DNA from: RI-92 sp037384645
GTDB lineage: Bacteria; Pseudomonadota; Gammaproteobacteria; UBA6429; Thiohalophilaceae
DNA length: 64,000 nucleotides
NCBI GenBank assembly: GCA_037384645.1
Contig: JARRNT010000030.1
Location: 5,601 to 69,600 of the forward strand
Reading direction: 5' to 3'
Shown here: positions 18,738 through 28,258 of the stretch, piece by piece
How positions within the stretch are numbered: position 1 is the stretch's first letter
How the letters are laid out: each line of letters opens with the position of its first letter
The notes under the pieces: model-generated
What the model was told of the DNA's origin: nothing
Database searches by the model: none
What the model saw: only the letters and a program-made list of their open reading frames with translations
Position numbers and translations under genes: made by a program

Positions 18738-20720
18738 GTGATAACAAAGTTCCTGGCAGACTTGCCGCAGGTCTACCTCTGGATTGCCCTGTTTCCACTG
18801 GTCGGTTCGATTATCGCCGGTCTGTTTGGCCGCAGTATCGGCCGTGCCGGTGCCCACTGGGTAACGATTATCGGTGTTGGCCTGTCCTGTCTGCTGTCGA
18901 TATACGTTTTCAAGCTGCACGTTATTGACGGCCACCCGGATTTTAACGGCACTGTATATACCTGGCTGGTTACCGATGGTGTGCGCTTCCAGGTTGGCTT
19001 CCTGATTGACCATCTCAGCGCGCTGATGATGGTGGTGGTGACCTTCGTGTCCTGGATGGTGCACATTTATACCATCGGCTACATGCAGGATGATCCGGGC
19101 TATCAGCGTTTTTTCAGTTACATCTCGCTGTTTACCTTCGCCATGCTGATGCTGGTGATGTCCAATAATTTTGTTCAGCTGTTCTTTGGCTGGGAAGGTG
19201 TGGGCCTGGTTTCCTACCTGCTGATTGGCTTCTGGTATACGCGCGAGAGTGCCATCTTTGCCAATCTCAAGGCTTTCCTGATCAACCGTGTCGGTGATTT
19301 CGGTTTTGTCCTGGGGATTGCCGGGGTGCTCATGTATTTTGGTTCGCTGGATTACAACACGGTCTTTGCCAACGTCGATAAGGTTGCCGGACAGCATATG
19401 GAAATATTCAAAGGTGCGCATTGGTCTGTATTGAGCGTGATCTGTATCCTGCTGTTTATCGGTGCAATGGGCAAATCAGCCCAGGTGCCTCTGCATGTCT
19501 GGCTGCCGGATTCCATGGAAGGTCCGACACCAATCTCGGCCCTGATCCATGCGGCGACGATGGTCACTGCGGGCATCTTCATGGTGGCCCGCATGTCACC
19601 GCTGTTTGAAATGTCCGACACCGCCCTGACGTTTGTCATGATGATTGGGGCAATTGGCGCGATGTTCATGGGCCTGTTGGGGCTGGTGCAAAACGATATC
19701 AAGCGTGTCATTGCGTATTCCACGCTCTCCCAGCTTGGCTACATGACTGCGGCACTCGGTGCCTCGGCCTATTCCGCCGGCATCTTCCACCTGATGACCC
19801 ATGCCTTCTTCAAGGCCCTGTTATTCCTGGGTGCAGGCTCGGTCATTATTGCCATGCACCACGAACAGGATATGCGCAAGATGGGTGGTTTGCGCAAATA
19901 CATGCCAATCACCTGGATCACTTTCCTGATTGGTTCTCTCGCCCTGATCGGCACGCCGTTTTTCTCCGGTTTTTATTCCAAGGACTCTATTATTGAAGCG
20001 ATTCATGAATCCAGCTTACCTGGACATGAGCTGGCTTACCTGTTTGTCCTGGGTGGCGTACTGGTGACTGCGCTTTACACCTTCCGCATGTACTTCCTGG
20101 TCTTCCATGGCAAGGAGCGCATGGACGAACATACCCGTGAGCATTTGCATGAAAGTCCCTGGGTGGTCACTGTACCGCTGATTGCCCTTGCGATCCCTTC
20201 TGTGGTGGCTGGCGCCATTTTTATCCAACCGATGATCCATGGCAATTTCTTCGGTGATGCAATCTTTGTACTACCACAACATGACGTGCTGGCTGAATTA
20301 CCCCGGCATGACTGGTTCCACCTGGCGCTTGAAGCCTTCACTGGCATTCCTGTCTATCTTGCAGCGATTGGTGTAATTACCTGCTGGTATCTCTACATGA
20401 AACGTCCCGAACTACCTGCCGTGTTGCAGGCCAGAAGCCGCTGGCTGTATGAGTTACTGGTGCAGAAATATTTCATGGATTATTTTTATATCAGGTTAAT
20501 CGCCCCGTTGGGTCGTCGCCTGGGTGATTTTCTCTGGCAGTGGGGTGATGTCAGGATCATCGACGGTGCTATCGTAAACGGGTCGGCAAATACAGTTGGT
20601 CTGGTTGCGCGTATCGTGCGTCACGTGCAGTCCGGTTATCTCTACCATTATGCCTTTGCCATGATCCTCGGCCTCATGGTGCTAATCGGTATGTTTAGCC
20701 TGGGCTGGATAACGGTATAA
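18738..20720 (+). CDS. nuoL: NADH-quinone oxidoreductase subunit L
   Basis: 660 aa, the most distal antiporter-like proton-pumping subunit, with the C-terminal lateral helix (residues about 520-600) and a last anchoring helix. Signatures are FFGWEGVGLVSYLLIGFW, the AQVPLHVWLPDSMEGPTPIS loop and LIHAATMVTAG. The start is GTG 18738 with AAAGGA at 18725-18730; it immediately follows nuoK. Confidence 0.97.
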   Translation: MITKFLADLPQVYLWIALFPLVGSIIAGLFGRSIGRAGAHWVTIIGVGLSCLLSIYVFKLHVIDGHPDFNGTVYTWLVTDGVRFQVGFLIDHLSALMMVVVTFVSWMVHIYTIGYMQDDPGYQRFFSYISLFTFAMLMLVMSNNFVQLFFGWEGVGLVSYLLIGFWYTRESAIFANLKAFLINRVGDFGFVLGIAGVLMYFGSLDYNTVFANVDKVAGQHMEIFKGAHWSVLSVICILLFIGAMGKSAQVPLHVWLPDSMEGPTPISALIHAATMVTAGIFMVARMSPLFEMSDTALTFVMMIGAIGAMFMGLLGLVQNDIKRVIAYSTLSQLGYMTAALGASAYSAGIFHLMTHAFFKALLFLGAGSVIIAMHHEQDMRKMGGLRKYMPITWITFLIGSLALIGTPFFSGFYSKDSIIEAIHESSLPGHELAYLFVLGGVLVTALYTFRMYFLVFHGKERMDEHTREHLHESPWVVTVPLIALAIPSVVAGAIFIQPMIHGNFFGDAIFVLPQHDVLAELPRHDWFHLALEAFTGIPVYLAAIGVITCWYLYMKRPELPAVLQARSRWLYELLVQKYFMDYFYIRLIAPLGRRLGDFLWQWGDVRIIDGAIVNGSANTVGLVARIVRHVQSGYLYHYAFAMILGLMVLIGMFSLGWITV

Positions 20721-20738
20721 CAAAAAATAGGATATGAC

Positions 20739-22271
20739 ATGTTTGCAGGTTGGCCTTTACTCAGTCTGGTAATCTGGACCCCCATCATCGGCGGTGTCCT
20801 TGTGCTTGCCACTGGTGGCGATAAGAATGCCTCCGAGGCTCGTGTGCTGGGGCTGGTGATTGCCATTGTTACTTTCCTGTTGTCACTGCCACTGTTTACT
20901 GAATTCAATACTTCCTCGGCCGCGATGCAATTCATCGAATTCCATCAGTGGTTCTATCTGGGAAGCTGGAAAATTTATTATCACCTGGGTGTGGATGGCA
21001 TATCCATGCCCCTGATCCTGCTCACGACATTCATGACCGTGATAGTCATCCTCTCCGCCTGGGAGGTGATCCAGTTCAAGGCATCACAATATATTGCGGC
21101 ATTTCTGATCATGGAAGGCCTGATGATCGGGGTGTTTGCCGCGCTGGATGCCGCACTGTTTTACGTATTCTGGGAAGCGATGCTGATCCCGATGTTCATC
21201 GTGATTGGTATCTGGGGTGGTCCGCGTCGGGTTTATGCCACGATCAAGTTTTTCCTGTATACCTTCCTGGGTTCTGTCTTCATGTTGGTGGCACTGATTT
21301 ATATGGCTTCCAAGGCGGGTAACTTCGAGATCCTGCAATTGCAGGCGCTCAAGCTCAATATGCACGAACAGATCCTGATATTCCTGGCATTCCTGGTCGC
21401 TTTTGCCGTAAAGGTGCCCATGTGGCCGGTCCATACCTGGTTGCCGGATGCACACGTCGAAGCTCCTACAGGTGGTTCCGTCATTCTGGCGGCGATCATG
21501 CTCAAGCTAGGCGCATACGGTTTTCTGCGCTTTTCCCTGCCGATTACACCAGATGCGAGTCATTCACTTTCCTGGCTGATGATCCTGTTGTCGTTAATTG
21601 CGGTGGTTTATATCGGTTTTGTCGCCCTGGTCCAGCAGGACATGAAAAAGCTGATTGCCTATTCGTCGATCTCGCACATGGGCTTTGTCACCCTCGGCTT
21701 TTTTATTATGTGGGCGATTTACAGCCATTCCGGCAATTACAAGGGCGCGGTCACGGGTATCGAGGGCGGTGTGGTGCAAATGATTTCCCACGGTTTCATC
21801 TCGGGTGCGATGTTCCTGTGTGTAGGTGTATTATATGACCGCCTGCATAGCCGGCAGATTAGTGACTATGGCGGCGTCGTGAATACCATGCCGACGTTTG
21901 CTGCTTTCGCCGTGTTTTTTGCCATGGCCAATGCTGGCCTGCCCGGCACTTCCGGCTTTGTCGGTGAATTCCTGGTAATCCTGTCTGCATTCAAGGCTAA
22001 TTTCTGGTATGCCTTCCTGGCCGCGTCGACCCTGATACTCGGTGCCGCCTATACGCTGTGGATGGTCAAACGTGTTATTTTTGGAGCTGTTGCCAACGAC
22101 AATGTCGCCAAGCTCCAGGACATCAATAAACGTGAATTTCTGTTTCTGAGCCTGTTGGCATTGTTGGTGCTCTTCCTGGGTTTGTATCCTGCACCGCTGC
22201 TCAATGTCATGGATGCCAGCGTCGCCAATCTGGTCAAACACGTCATCCAGGGCAAACTGTCGGTACCTTAA
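20739..22271 (+). CDS. nuoM: NADH-quinone oxidoreductase subunit M
   Basis: 510 aa antiporter-like subunit of about 14 membrane helices. The proton-path Glu is in FYVFWEAMLIPMFIVIG, and FAVKVPMWPVHTWLPDAHVE with LAAIMLKLGAYGFLRF are standard NuoM signatures. ATG 20739 follows AAATAGGATATG, 18 bp after nuoL. Confidence 0.97.
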   Translation: MFAGWPLLSLVIWTPIIGGVLVLATGGDKNASEARVLGLVIAIVTFLLSLPLFTEFNTSSAAMQFIEFHQWFYLGSWKIYYHLGVDGISMPLILLTTFMTVIVILSAWEVIQFKASQYIAAFLIMEGLMIGVFAALDAALFYVFWEAMLIPMFIVIGIWGGPRRVYATIKFFLYTFLGSVFMLVALIYMASKAGNFEILQLQALKLNMHEQILIFLAFLVAFAVKVPMWPVHTWLPDAHVEAPTGGSVILAAIMLKLGAYGFLRFSLPITPDASHSLSWLMILLSLIAVVYIGFVALVQQDMKKLIAYSSISHMGFVTLGFFIMWAIYSHSGNYKGAVTGIEGGVVQMISHGFISGAMFLCVGVLYDRLHSRQISDYGGVVNTMPTFAAFAVFFAMANAGLPGTSGFVGEFLVILSAFKANFWYAFLAASTLILGAAYTLWMVKRVIFGAVANDNVAKLQDINKREFLFLSLLALLVLFLGLYPAPLLNVMDASVANLVKHVIQGKLSVP

Positions 22272-22283
22272 GCGAGTGATCTT

Positions 22284-23756
22284 ATGCAAGTGATATCTGC
22301 CTATGTTCCCGGTGCGGCACTAAACGCCCACATCGTGTCACAACTGCCTCTGGCATTGCCCGAGATCAGTTTGCTGATCATGGCCTCCATTATTCTGGTT
22401 ATTGACCTGTTCGTCAGTGACAAGAACCGGGGGACGACCTATATCCTGTCGCAGGTTACGCTTATCGGCCTGGCCGTACTGACAATCCTGACCTTCAGTC
22501 ATCAATCACATATCGCGTTTTCCGGCACGTTCATCCGTGACCCCATGGCCGACCTGCTCAAGGTGTTCGTCTATATCATCACCTTTGCGGTATTCCTGTA
22601 TTCGAAAAATTATCTCAAGGCACGTGAACTGTATCGTGGCGAATACTATACGCTCGGGTTATTCGGCGTGCTGGGTATGTCAATCCTGATTTCGGCGCAC
22701 AACTTCCTGACGATTTATCTCGGCCTGGAATTATTATCCCTGTGCATGTACGCCATGGTGGCGCTACAACGGGATTCAGCGGCGGCGTCCGAGTCGGCAA
22801 TGAAATACTTTGTGCTCGGTGCAATCGCTTCCGGAATGCTGTTGTATGGCATGTCAATGGTCTACGGTGCGACCGGTTCTCTCGACCTCGGTACGATCAG
22901 TGGCATGGTGTCGACAAAACAGCACAATATCGTGATGATCTTTGGCCTGGTCTTCCTAATCGTTGGGATTGCCTTCAAGCTGGGGGCGGTACCGTTTCAT
23001 ATGTGGTTGCCGGATGTTTACCAGGGCTCACCCACGGCAGTAACGGTATACCTGGGCGCGGCGCCGAAAATTGCGGCCTTCGCCATGCTGATGCGCTTGC
23101 TGGTAGATGGTCTGGGCGGGCTGCACCTGCAGTGGCAGGATATCCTGATCCTGTTATCTGTGGCCTCCATGGCAATTGGTAACCTGGTCGCGATTGCCCA
23201 GACCAATATCAAACGTATGCTGGCCTATTCTACTATCTCGCATGTTGGCTTTCTCATGCTGGGCGTGATTGCCGTCAACAAGGATGGCTATGCCTCAGCC
23301 ATGTTTTATACCCTGGTCTATACTGTCATGGCGCTGGGCGCCTTTGGCATGATTATGCTCATGAGCCGGTTCGGCTTTGAGTCGGAGATGCTGGATGATT
23401 TTCGCGGACTTAACCAACGCAGCCCCTGGTTTGCCTTTATTATGCTGATATTTATGTTCTCCATGGCCGGGGTACCGCCTTTCATCGGCTTCTGGGCAAA
23501 ACTCGCCGTGATCAAGGCGGTGGTGGCCCAGGATATGATCTGGCTGGCAGTGGTGGCGGTGGTCTTTTCCGTCATTGGCGCGTTTTACTACCTGCGCATT
23601 ATCAAATTGATGTATTTTGATACACCGACGGATAGCCAGTCCCTGGAAGGGGCGACGGATCTGCGGGTCCTGCTCAGTGTGAATGGCCTGGCGGTACTAT
23701 TTCTTGGCATCCGCCCGGATCTGCTTTTATCGCTCTGTAATACTGTTTTGCATTAG
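22284..23756 (+). CDS. nuoN: NADH-quinone oxidoreductase subunit N
   Basis: 490 aa antiporter-like subunit completing the operon. Signatures are LGLELLSLCMYAMVALQR, KLGAVPFHMWLPDVYQGSP and KRMLAYSTISHVGFLMLG. The GAVPFHMWLPDVYQGSPT loop distinguishes NuoN from NuoL and NuoM. Followed by the DUF2818 gene after 24 bp, likely the same transcript. Confidence 0.97.
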   Translation: MQVISAYVPGAALNAHIVSQLPLALPEISLLIMASIILVIDLFVSDKNRGTTYILSQVTLIGLAVLTILTFSHQSHIAFSGTFIRDPMADLLKVFVYIITFAVFLYSKNYLKARELYRGEYYTLGLFGVLGMSILISAHNFLTIYLGLELLSLCMYAMVALQRDSAAASESAMKYFVLGAIASGMLLYGMSMVYGATGSLDLGTISGMVSTKQHNIVMIFGLVFLIVGIAFKLGAVPFHMWLPDVYQGSPTAVTVYLGAAPKIAAFAMLMRLLVDGLGGLHLQWQDILILLSVASMAIGNLVAIAQTNIKRMLAYSTISHVGFLMLGVIAVNKDGYASAMFYTLVYTVMALGAFGMIMLMSRFGFESEMLDDFRGLNQRSPWFAFIMLIFMFSMAGVPPFIGFWAKLAVIKAVVAQDMIWLAVVAVVFSVIGAFYYLRIIKLMYFDTPTDSQSLEGATDLRVLLSVNGLAVLFLGIRPDLLLSLCNTVLH

Positions 23757-23780
23757 GCAAGTAGGAGTATAATCCCTGCC

Positions 23781-24110
23781 ATGTTACATGGTGCCGTCGT
23801 TACTCTCTTTTTTATCGCCCTGTTTCTCGCCAATCTGCCCTGGCTGCATGAGCGCCTGTTCGTCTTTTTTGCGGCGCCTCAGGAGCGCAAGCCGTTGTGG
23901 CTGTGCCTGATCGAATGGTTTGTCTATTTTATCCTCTGGCTCTTGCTGTCGTTTGGGGTTGAAAAGAAACTGATGGGGCAAATCACGGATCAGGGCTGGG
24001 AATTTTACGTTATTACCCTATGTCTGTTCGTGGTATTTGCCTTGCCAAGTTTCATTTATCGCTATGATCTCAGGCCTCACCTGGAAAAGCGCCAACGTCG
24101 TTCTAAATAA
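23781..24110 (+). CDS. DUF2818-family membrane protein
   Basis: 109 aa with three predicted membrane helices (about 5-24, 46-64, 75-95) and a basic C-terminus. DUF2818 genes are typically found right after nuoN in beta- and some gammaproteobacteria, which matches this position, but no function is established; an accessory role in complex I is an inference from context. ATG 23781 follows AGGAG. Confidence 0.75.
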   Translation: MLHGAVVTLFFIALFLANLPWLHERLFVFFAAPQERKPLWLCLIEWFVYFILWLLLSFGVEKKLMGQITDQGWEFYVITLCLFVVFALPSFIYRYDLRPHLEKRQRRSK

Positions 24111-24138
24111 AAGCTGCATAATGCAATCTTAATACGGC

Positions 24139-24164
24139 ATTATATTAGTATATGCTAATATAAT
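24139..24164. promoter_or_regulatory. AT-rich 10-bp inverted repeat
   Basis: ATTATATTAG (24139-24148) and CTAATATAAT (24155-24164) form perfect arms around a 6-base loop TATATG. It lies 28 bp after the DUF2818 gene and about 90 bp before the kinase gene. There is no U tract, so an operator is as likely as a weak terminator. Confidence 0.45.
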
Positions 24165-24211
24165 TAGCTTATTATTTGTGCAAAATAGATTTAAACTCAC
24201 TTTTACACTGT

Positions 24212-24230
24212 TATACTACTGCAAATTGCA
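24212..24230 (+). promoter_or_regulatory. Possible kinase promoter with TGCA-N3-TGCA dyad
   Basis: A -10-like TATACT (24212-24217) is followed by TGCAAATTGCA at 24220-24230, ending 21 bp before the kinase ATG. The dyad differs by one base from the 11-mer upstream of both sigma54 promoters in this locus. Placed over a likely transcription start, it could mediate autorepression (inference). The -35 is poor. Confidence 0.45.
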
Positions 24231-24251
24231 AAATTTACAGCAGATAGCAGC

Positions 24252-26210
24252 ATGCAACTTCGCCACAAGTTTTTCATCGCACTGAGTTTGATCACGGCGG
24301 TTCCCCTGCTGATTTTGCTGTTCGGCGTGGTAGACAGGACAGAATCTGAGCTATCGCGGCGCACGGAAAAGGAGCTGCTGGTCACCCTGGACAAAATGGC
24401 CGACGAAATACACCTGATCCTGGAGAACCAGAAGGCGATCGCCCGCGGGCTGGCCTCGGTACCGGTGGTCAAGGCATTTGCCGCCGTGGCCAACAAGCAT
24501 GTTGGTAAGGAAGTCAGTTCTGCAAGTTATCAGCAACGGGCAGATGCCCTGGAGCAGTTCTTTCTGAATTATCAGCGACGCGTGCACAGTATCCAGGCGC
24601 TGCGTTTTATCGATAAATCAGGCAAGACCGTCGTCAAGGTCAAGGAAGGCAAACCGGTTGAACCCAGGCTACGGGACGCGGTGTTCAACCGATATTATAT
24701 TGCCGATCAGTCCAACAAGAGCTTCTTTAAGTTCAGCATCAAAGCCAACAAGGATGTGGTGATGTCGAATTTCGAGCTGGGCCAGGTCACCAAGGGTGCC
24801 GACTTTTGTCCGGCGATGGTGCGTTACTCGGCGCTGATGAAGGATGAACTGGACAATCTGGAAGGACTGGTTGTGGTCAACATGTGGGGGAACAGACTGG
24901 ATTCAACCATCCAGGCCTCACTTGGCGGCTATCCAGGTGCAGCCTACGTGGTGGAAATCAGCAATAACAAAAGCCGCGACGGCATCTATTTGTACAACCG
25001 AAACAACAAGAAGCGCTTCGCCAACCAGTTACATACAAATTATCTTTTTACCAATCACATTAGTCCTGAACAATGGCAAAGAGTGCGTAATGGTCCGCAG
25101 CATGGCTCGTTAGTCCTGAATGACGGAAGCATCATGTTTTATCGCATACTGCGTCCATATAAATCCCGTCCTGATACGGCCTGGCTATTGTTGGTTCAGG
25201 AAGATCGAAACACATTATTTGCCCCGATTGAAAAGGCGCGAAAATCGATCTGGCTATTACTGGCATTGCTGCTGATTGTCAGCCTGCCTGTCTCAGTATG
25301 GGCGGCCTGGCACCTGGCAAAACCGGTGAACTCGCTTGCTCAGGTTATCACGGCTTATGCGGATGGAAAGCGTGACGTCCGCTACCAGGATGATCGGCGT
25401 GATGAGATCGGTCACGCCGGTAAGGCGTTCAATTATCTGGCTGGGAATCTACAGAAAGCTGAACGCGATCGTGATGAAGCAGAGGCGATGGTCAGGCAGT
25501 CTGAACGGCTGGCGTCTCTGGGCCAGCTTGCGGCCGGTATCGGACATGAAATTAATAATCCACTGATGAATGTTATGTCGCTCGCGGCCCTGATTGAAGA
25601 AGCTGTAAAAGAAAACGAACAAGTTGCGAGCGATGTACATCTGTTACAGCAGGAAGGTAAGCGTTGCGCAAGGATTGTTCAGGGGATTCTGAGTTTTGCG
25701 CGTGAGAGTAAAACGCATTACGAACAATTTGATATGAGCGGGCTGATAGAAGATACGCTGGATCTGCTGCGGCACAGGATTGAAAGCGCGGAAATTAGAA
25801 TGATTACCGATCTTGAGCCCAGGCTCATGATTGTTGCCGATGCCAACCAGGTACAACAGGTGCTGGTCAATGTCATATTGAATGCAGTCCAGGCTTCGTC
25901 CACAAATGGCACGATACAGATTAAATCCTACAAAGATATTGATTATGTGGCGGTAGAAATCACCGATACCGGTACTGGTATTGAACAACGAAATATGGCG
26001 AAAGTCTTTGATCCGTTTTTTACCACCAAGGCAGAAGGAGAGGGAACGGGGCTGGGTTTGTCAGTCAGTTATGGCATTGTAAAACATCATGGCGGCACAA
26101 TATACATGAAGAATAACAAAGGCAAAGGTTTGCGGGTTGTCATACTTCTGCCGTTTCAGGTTCCTTCAGAAAAGATAAAGTCAGAAATGGAGGCAGTACA
26201 TGCCGTCTAA
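24252..26210 (+). CDS. Membrane sensor histidine kinase (NtrB-like transmitter)
   Basis: 652 aa. TM1 at about 8-28, a large periplasmic sensor of about 300 residues that looks Cache-like (VHSIQALRFIDKSGKTVVKV), TM2 near 332-352, then a HAMP linker. The H box is GQLAAGIGHEINNPLMNV with the phospho-accepting His near 432, followed by the N box VNVILNAVQASS, G1 ITDTGTGI and G2 GEGTGLGLSVSYG. The HEINNP form is typical of kinases partnered with sigma54 activators. It overlaps the regulator gene by 11 bases. The ligand is unknown; neighbouring sulfur genes suggest a sulfur compound or redox cue (inference). Confidence 0.92.
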   Translation: MQLRHKFFIALSLITAVPLLILLFGVVDRTESELSRRTEKELLVTLDKMADEIHLILENQKAIARGLASVPVVKAFAAVANKHVGKEVSSASYQQRADALEQFFLNYQRRVHSIQALRFIDKSGKTVVKVKEGKPVEPRLRDAVFNRYYIADQSNKSFFKFSIKANKDVVMSNFELGQVTKGADFCPAMVRYSALMKDELDNLEGLVVVNMWGNRLDSTIQASLGGYPGAAYVVEISNNKSRDGIYLYNRNNKKRFANQLHTNYLFTNHISPEQWQRVRNGPQHGSLVLNDGSIMFYRILRPYKSRPDTAWLLLVQEDRNTLFAPIEKARKSIWLLLALLLIVSLPVSVWAAWHLAKPVNSLAQVITAYADGKRDVRYQDDRRDEIGHAGKAFNYLAGNLQKAERDRDEAEAMVRQSERLASLGQLAAGIGHEINNPLMNVMSLAALIEEAVKENEQVASDVHLLQQEGKRCARIVQGILSFARESKTHYEQFDMSGLIEDTLDLLRHRIESAEIRMITDLEPRLMIVADANQVQQVLVNVILNAVQASSTNGTIQIKSYKDIDYVAVEITDTGTGIEQRNMAKVFDPFFTTKAEGEGTGLGLSVSYGIVKHHGGTIYMKNNKGKGLRVVILLPFQVPSEKIKSEMEAVHAV

Positions 26211-27576
26211 TAGATTGCGAATTATGTTCGTCGACGATGATGCAGTTACCTGCAGGGTAATGAAGCGGAATTGCGACAATGCCAACTATATGTGTACGGT
26301 ATATCAGGAAGCAAAGACCTGTCTTGACGATTTTCGGCGGGATGCCGCTGATGTTGTTATTACCGATTTACGCATGCCTGGAATGAACGGGTTTGAATTG
26401 TTGAGTGAATTACGGGCAATCGATGCGGATGTTCCCGTGCTGGTAATGACGGGATACTCATCGGTGGAAAATGCGGTTGAAGCAATGAAACGCGGCGCGA
26501 ATGATTTTATCAAAAAACCTTTCGATTTTGAGGAATTGCGCCTGATGCTGGAGCGGACCATGAAATCCATACGTCTGCGCAATGAAAACAAGCTGCTTAA
26601 ACGTAGAATCGGGCAAAAACGCAATCGTTTTGGCATGATCGGCGAAACACCGGTGATGCGCTCCCTGTTTGCTACGATCGAAAAAGTCGCCGAAGTATCT
26701 TGTAGTGTTATCCTGACAGGCGAGTCTGGTACAGGCAAGGAACTTGTCGCGCATGCATTACACGACTTTAGCCCAAGAAGTGACAAACCTTTCGTCGCTA
26801 TAGACTGTGGCGCTCTCAATGAAACCCTGCTGGAGAGTGAGCTGTTCGGTCATGAAAAAGGCGCATTTACCGGCGCAATACAACGCAAGCATGGATTGAT
26901 GGAACAGGCGGACGGCGGCACGCTGTTCCTGGATGAGATCTGTAATATTTCAGATGCCATGCAAATTAAACTGATGAGAGCAATTGAGGACCGGCGCATT
27001 ATCCGTGTTGGCAATACTACATCTATCCCGGTAGACGTCAGGGTAATTGCCGCAAGTAACAAGGATCTGGGAAAGATGGTCGAAGAGGGCCGCCTGAGGC
27101 ATGATTTTTACCACCGGCTTAATGTTGTCAATGTTCACGTTCCCTCGCTGGGTGAGCACAGGGAAGATATCCCGGCTATGGTTGATCATTTTGTAAATGA
27201 ATTTTCCGAGCGTTATCAACGTAATGTTAAAGGCTTTGACAGCATTTCATTACAGCAGATGATTGAAGCAGACTGGAGTGGTAATGTGCGTGAATTGCGC
27301 AATACTGTGGAACGCTGCGTTATTCTGGCAGAAGGTCCCATCCTCAGTTGGGGGCAGGCGGGTGAGCAGCCTGAATCTGCGCAGGACGGCTTGCTGCCGG
27401 TGAGGTTTTCCGAAGACCAGTTTGTTTCCCTGCTGGAGTTGGAGCAGGAATACATTAATCACGTGTTGAAATGTTTTAAAGGTCGCAAAACCAAGGCGGC
27501 GCAGGTGCTGGGTATCGACAAGACAACGCTCTGGCGTAAACTGCGCCGTTACGATAATGAAGAAGAAACGGTGTGA
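26200..27576 (+). CDS. Sigma54-dependent response regulator (NtrC family)
   Basis: 458 aa. Receiver domain about 6-120 with acidic DDD at 12-14, phospho-acceptor Asp56 (ITDLRMPGMNG), Thr in VMTGYSS and Lys in IKKPFDF. The AAA+ domain follows with GESGTGKE (Walker A), the sigma54-contacting ESELFGHEKGAFTGA loop and ADGGTLFLDEI (Walker B). The C-terminal Fis-type helix-turn-helix is KTKAAQVLGIDKTTLWRKLR. All parts needed for phosphorylation-dependent activation of sigma54 RNA polymerase are intact. Translationally coupled to the kinase. Confidence 0.95.
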   Translation: MPSNRLRIMFVDDDAVTCRVMKRNCDNANYMCTVYQEAKTCLDDFRRDAADVVITDLRMPGMNGFELLSELRAIDADVPVLVMTGYSSVENAVEAMKRGANDFIKKPFDFEELRLMLERTMKSIRLRNENKLLKRRIGQKRNRFGMIGETPVMRSLFATIEKVAEVSCSVILTGESGTGKELVAHALHDFSPRSDKPFVAIDCGALNETLLESELFGHEKGAFTGAIQRKHGLMEQADGGTLFLDEICNISDAMQIKLMRAIEDRRIIRVGNTTSIPVDVRVIAASNKDLGKMVEEGRLRHDFYHRLNVVNVHVPSLGEHREDIPAMVDHFVNEFSERYQRNVKGFDSISLQQMIEADWSGNVRELRNTVERCVILAEGPILSWGQAGEQPESAQDGLLPVRFSEDQFVSLLELEQEYINHVLKCFKGRKTKAAQVLGIDKTTLWRKLRRYDNEEETV

Positions 27577-27602
27577 TTTACATATTTTGCTTCGCAATAT
27601 AG

Positions 27603-27615
27603 GTGCAGATTGCAC
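27603..27615 (+). promoter_or_regulatory. Candidate enhancer (UAS) of the sigma54 regulator
   Basis: GTGCA-GAT-TGCAC is a perfect dyad about 110 bp upstream of the -12 element at 27718. Its core TGCAGATTGCA recurs, in the same orientation relative to the gene, upstream of soxY. A looser dyad TTTTGC-TTC-GCAATA sits at 27585-27599. Binding by the adjacent regulator is inference. Confidence 0.55.
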
Positions 27616-27703
27616 TGATAAAAAATATTAGTTTGTTCTAATTAACTGTAACGCTGTAGCTAACTTGTTGTAAATAATAGAAGACTTTAAACAATATAAG
27701 ATT

Positions 27704-27721
27704 TTGGAATACATATTGCTT
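27704..27721 (+). promoter_or_regulatory. Sigma54 (-24/-12) promoter for the DsrE-family gene
   Basis: TTGGAATACATATTGCT matches the sigma54 consensus in its invariant parts: GG at 27706-27707 and GC at 27718-27719, exactly 12 apart, with TTGCT at -12. Transcription would start near 27731, about 57 bp before the ATG. Between start and gene lies an inverted repeat TGTAC (27734-27738) / GTACA (27747-27751). Confidence 0.65.
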
Positions 27722-27787
27722 TACGTATTGCCATGTACGAACAAAAGTACATTTATATTAGAAATATCTAAAATGAGGAGGAGTAGT

Positions 27788-28258
27788 ATGAATAACCTGG
27801 CCAAAGTAGTATTCATGACAACCACGTTTGCATTGGCGACGACAGCGCATGCGGTCGATACGTCAAAACCGGCAAATAACGGCTATCACCAGCAAAAGGT
27901 CGTTTATCATGTTAATAATATTGCGCATGCCAAAGGCGCGTTTCGCAATATTAAAAACCATCTCAATGCGATTGGTGATGCAAATGCCGATATCATTGTT
28001 GTTACGCATAGCTCAGGCGCATTTGCACTGGTTGATGGAGCCATGGGCAAGAAGGACAAGGACGGCAAGGTATATAATCTTAAGGATATGATTGCGGCCC
28101 TGGCCAACCGCGGTGTTAAATTCGAGATATGCGCTAATACCATTCGCGGCAAGAAGATTCCGAAATCAAAAATCAACGAATATGCCGTCGTTGTTCCGTC
28201 CGGTGTCGCAGAAGTCGCTGACCTGGAACAAAAAGGCTATATGTACATCAAGCCGTAA
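27788..28258 (+). CDS. Exported DsrE-family protein
   Basis: 156 aa. Residues 1-24 form a signal peptide (LAKVVFMTTTFALATTAHA, cleavage after AHA). The mature domain is DsrE/DsrF-like (COG1416 type): KVVYHVNN strand, DIIVVTHSSGAF, LKDMIAALANRGVKFEICANT with a single conserved-position Cys, and a C-terminal AVVVPSGVAEVADLEQKGY. Related proteins bind or relay sulfur on a Cys in sulfur oxidisers. ATG 27788 has a near-perfect GAGGAGGA; a longer in-frame reading from 27704 begins inside the sigma54 promoter and is rejected. It is convergent with soxZ, the stop codons touching. A periplasmic sulfur-carrier role is inference. Confidence 0.85.
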   Translation: MNNLAKVVFMTTTFALATTAHAVDTSKPANNGYHQQKVVYHVNNIAHAKGAFRNIKNHLNAIGDANADIIVVTHSSGAFALVDGAMGKKDKDGKVYNLKDMIAALANRGVKFEICANTIRGKKIPKSKINEYAVVVPSGVAEVADLEQKGYMYIKP

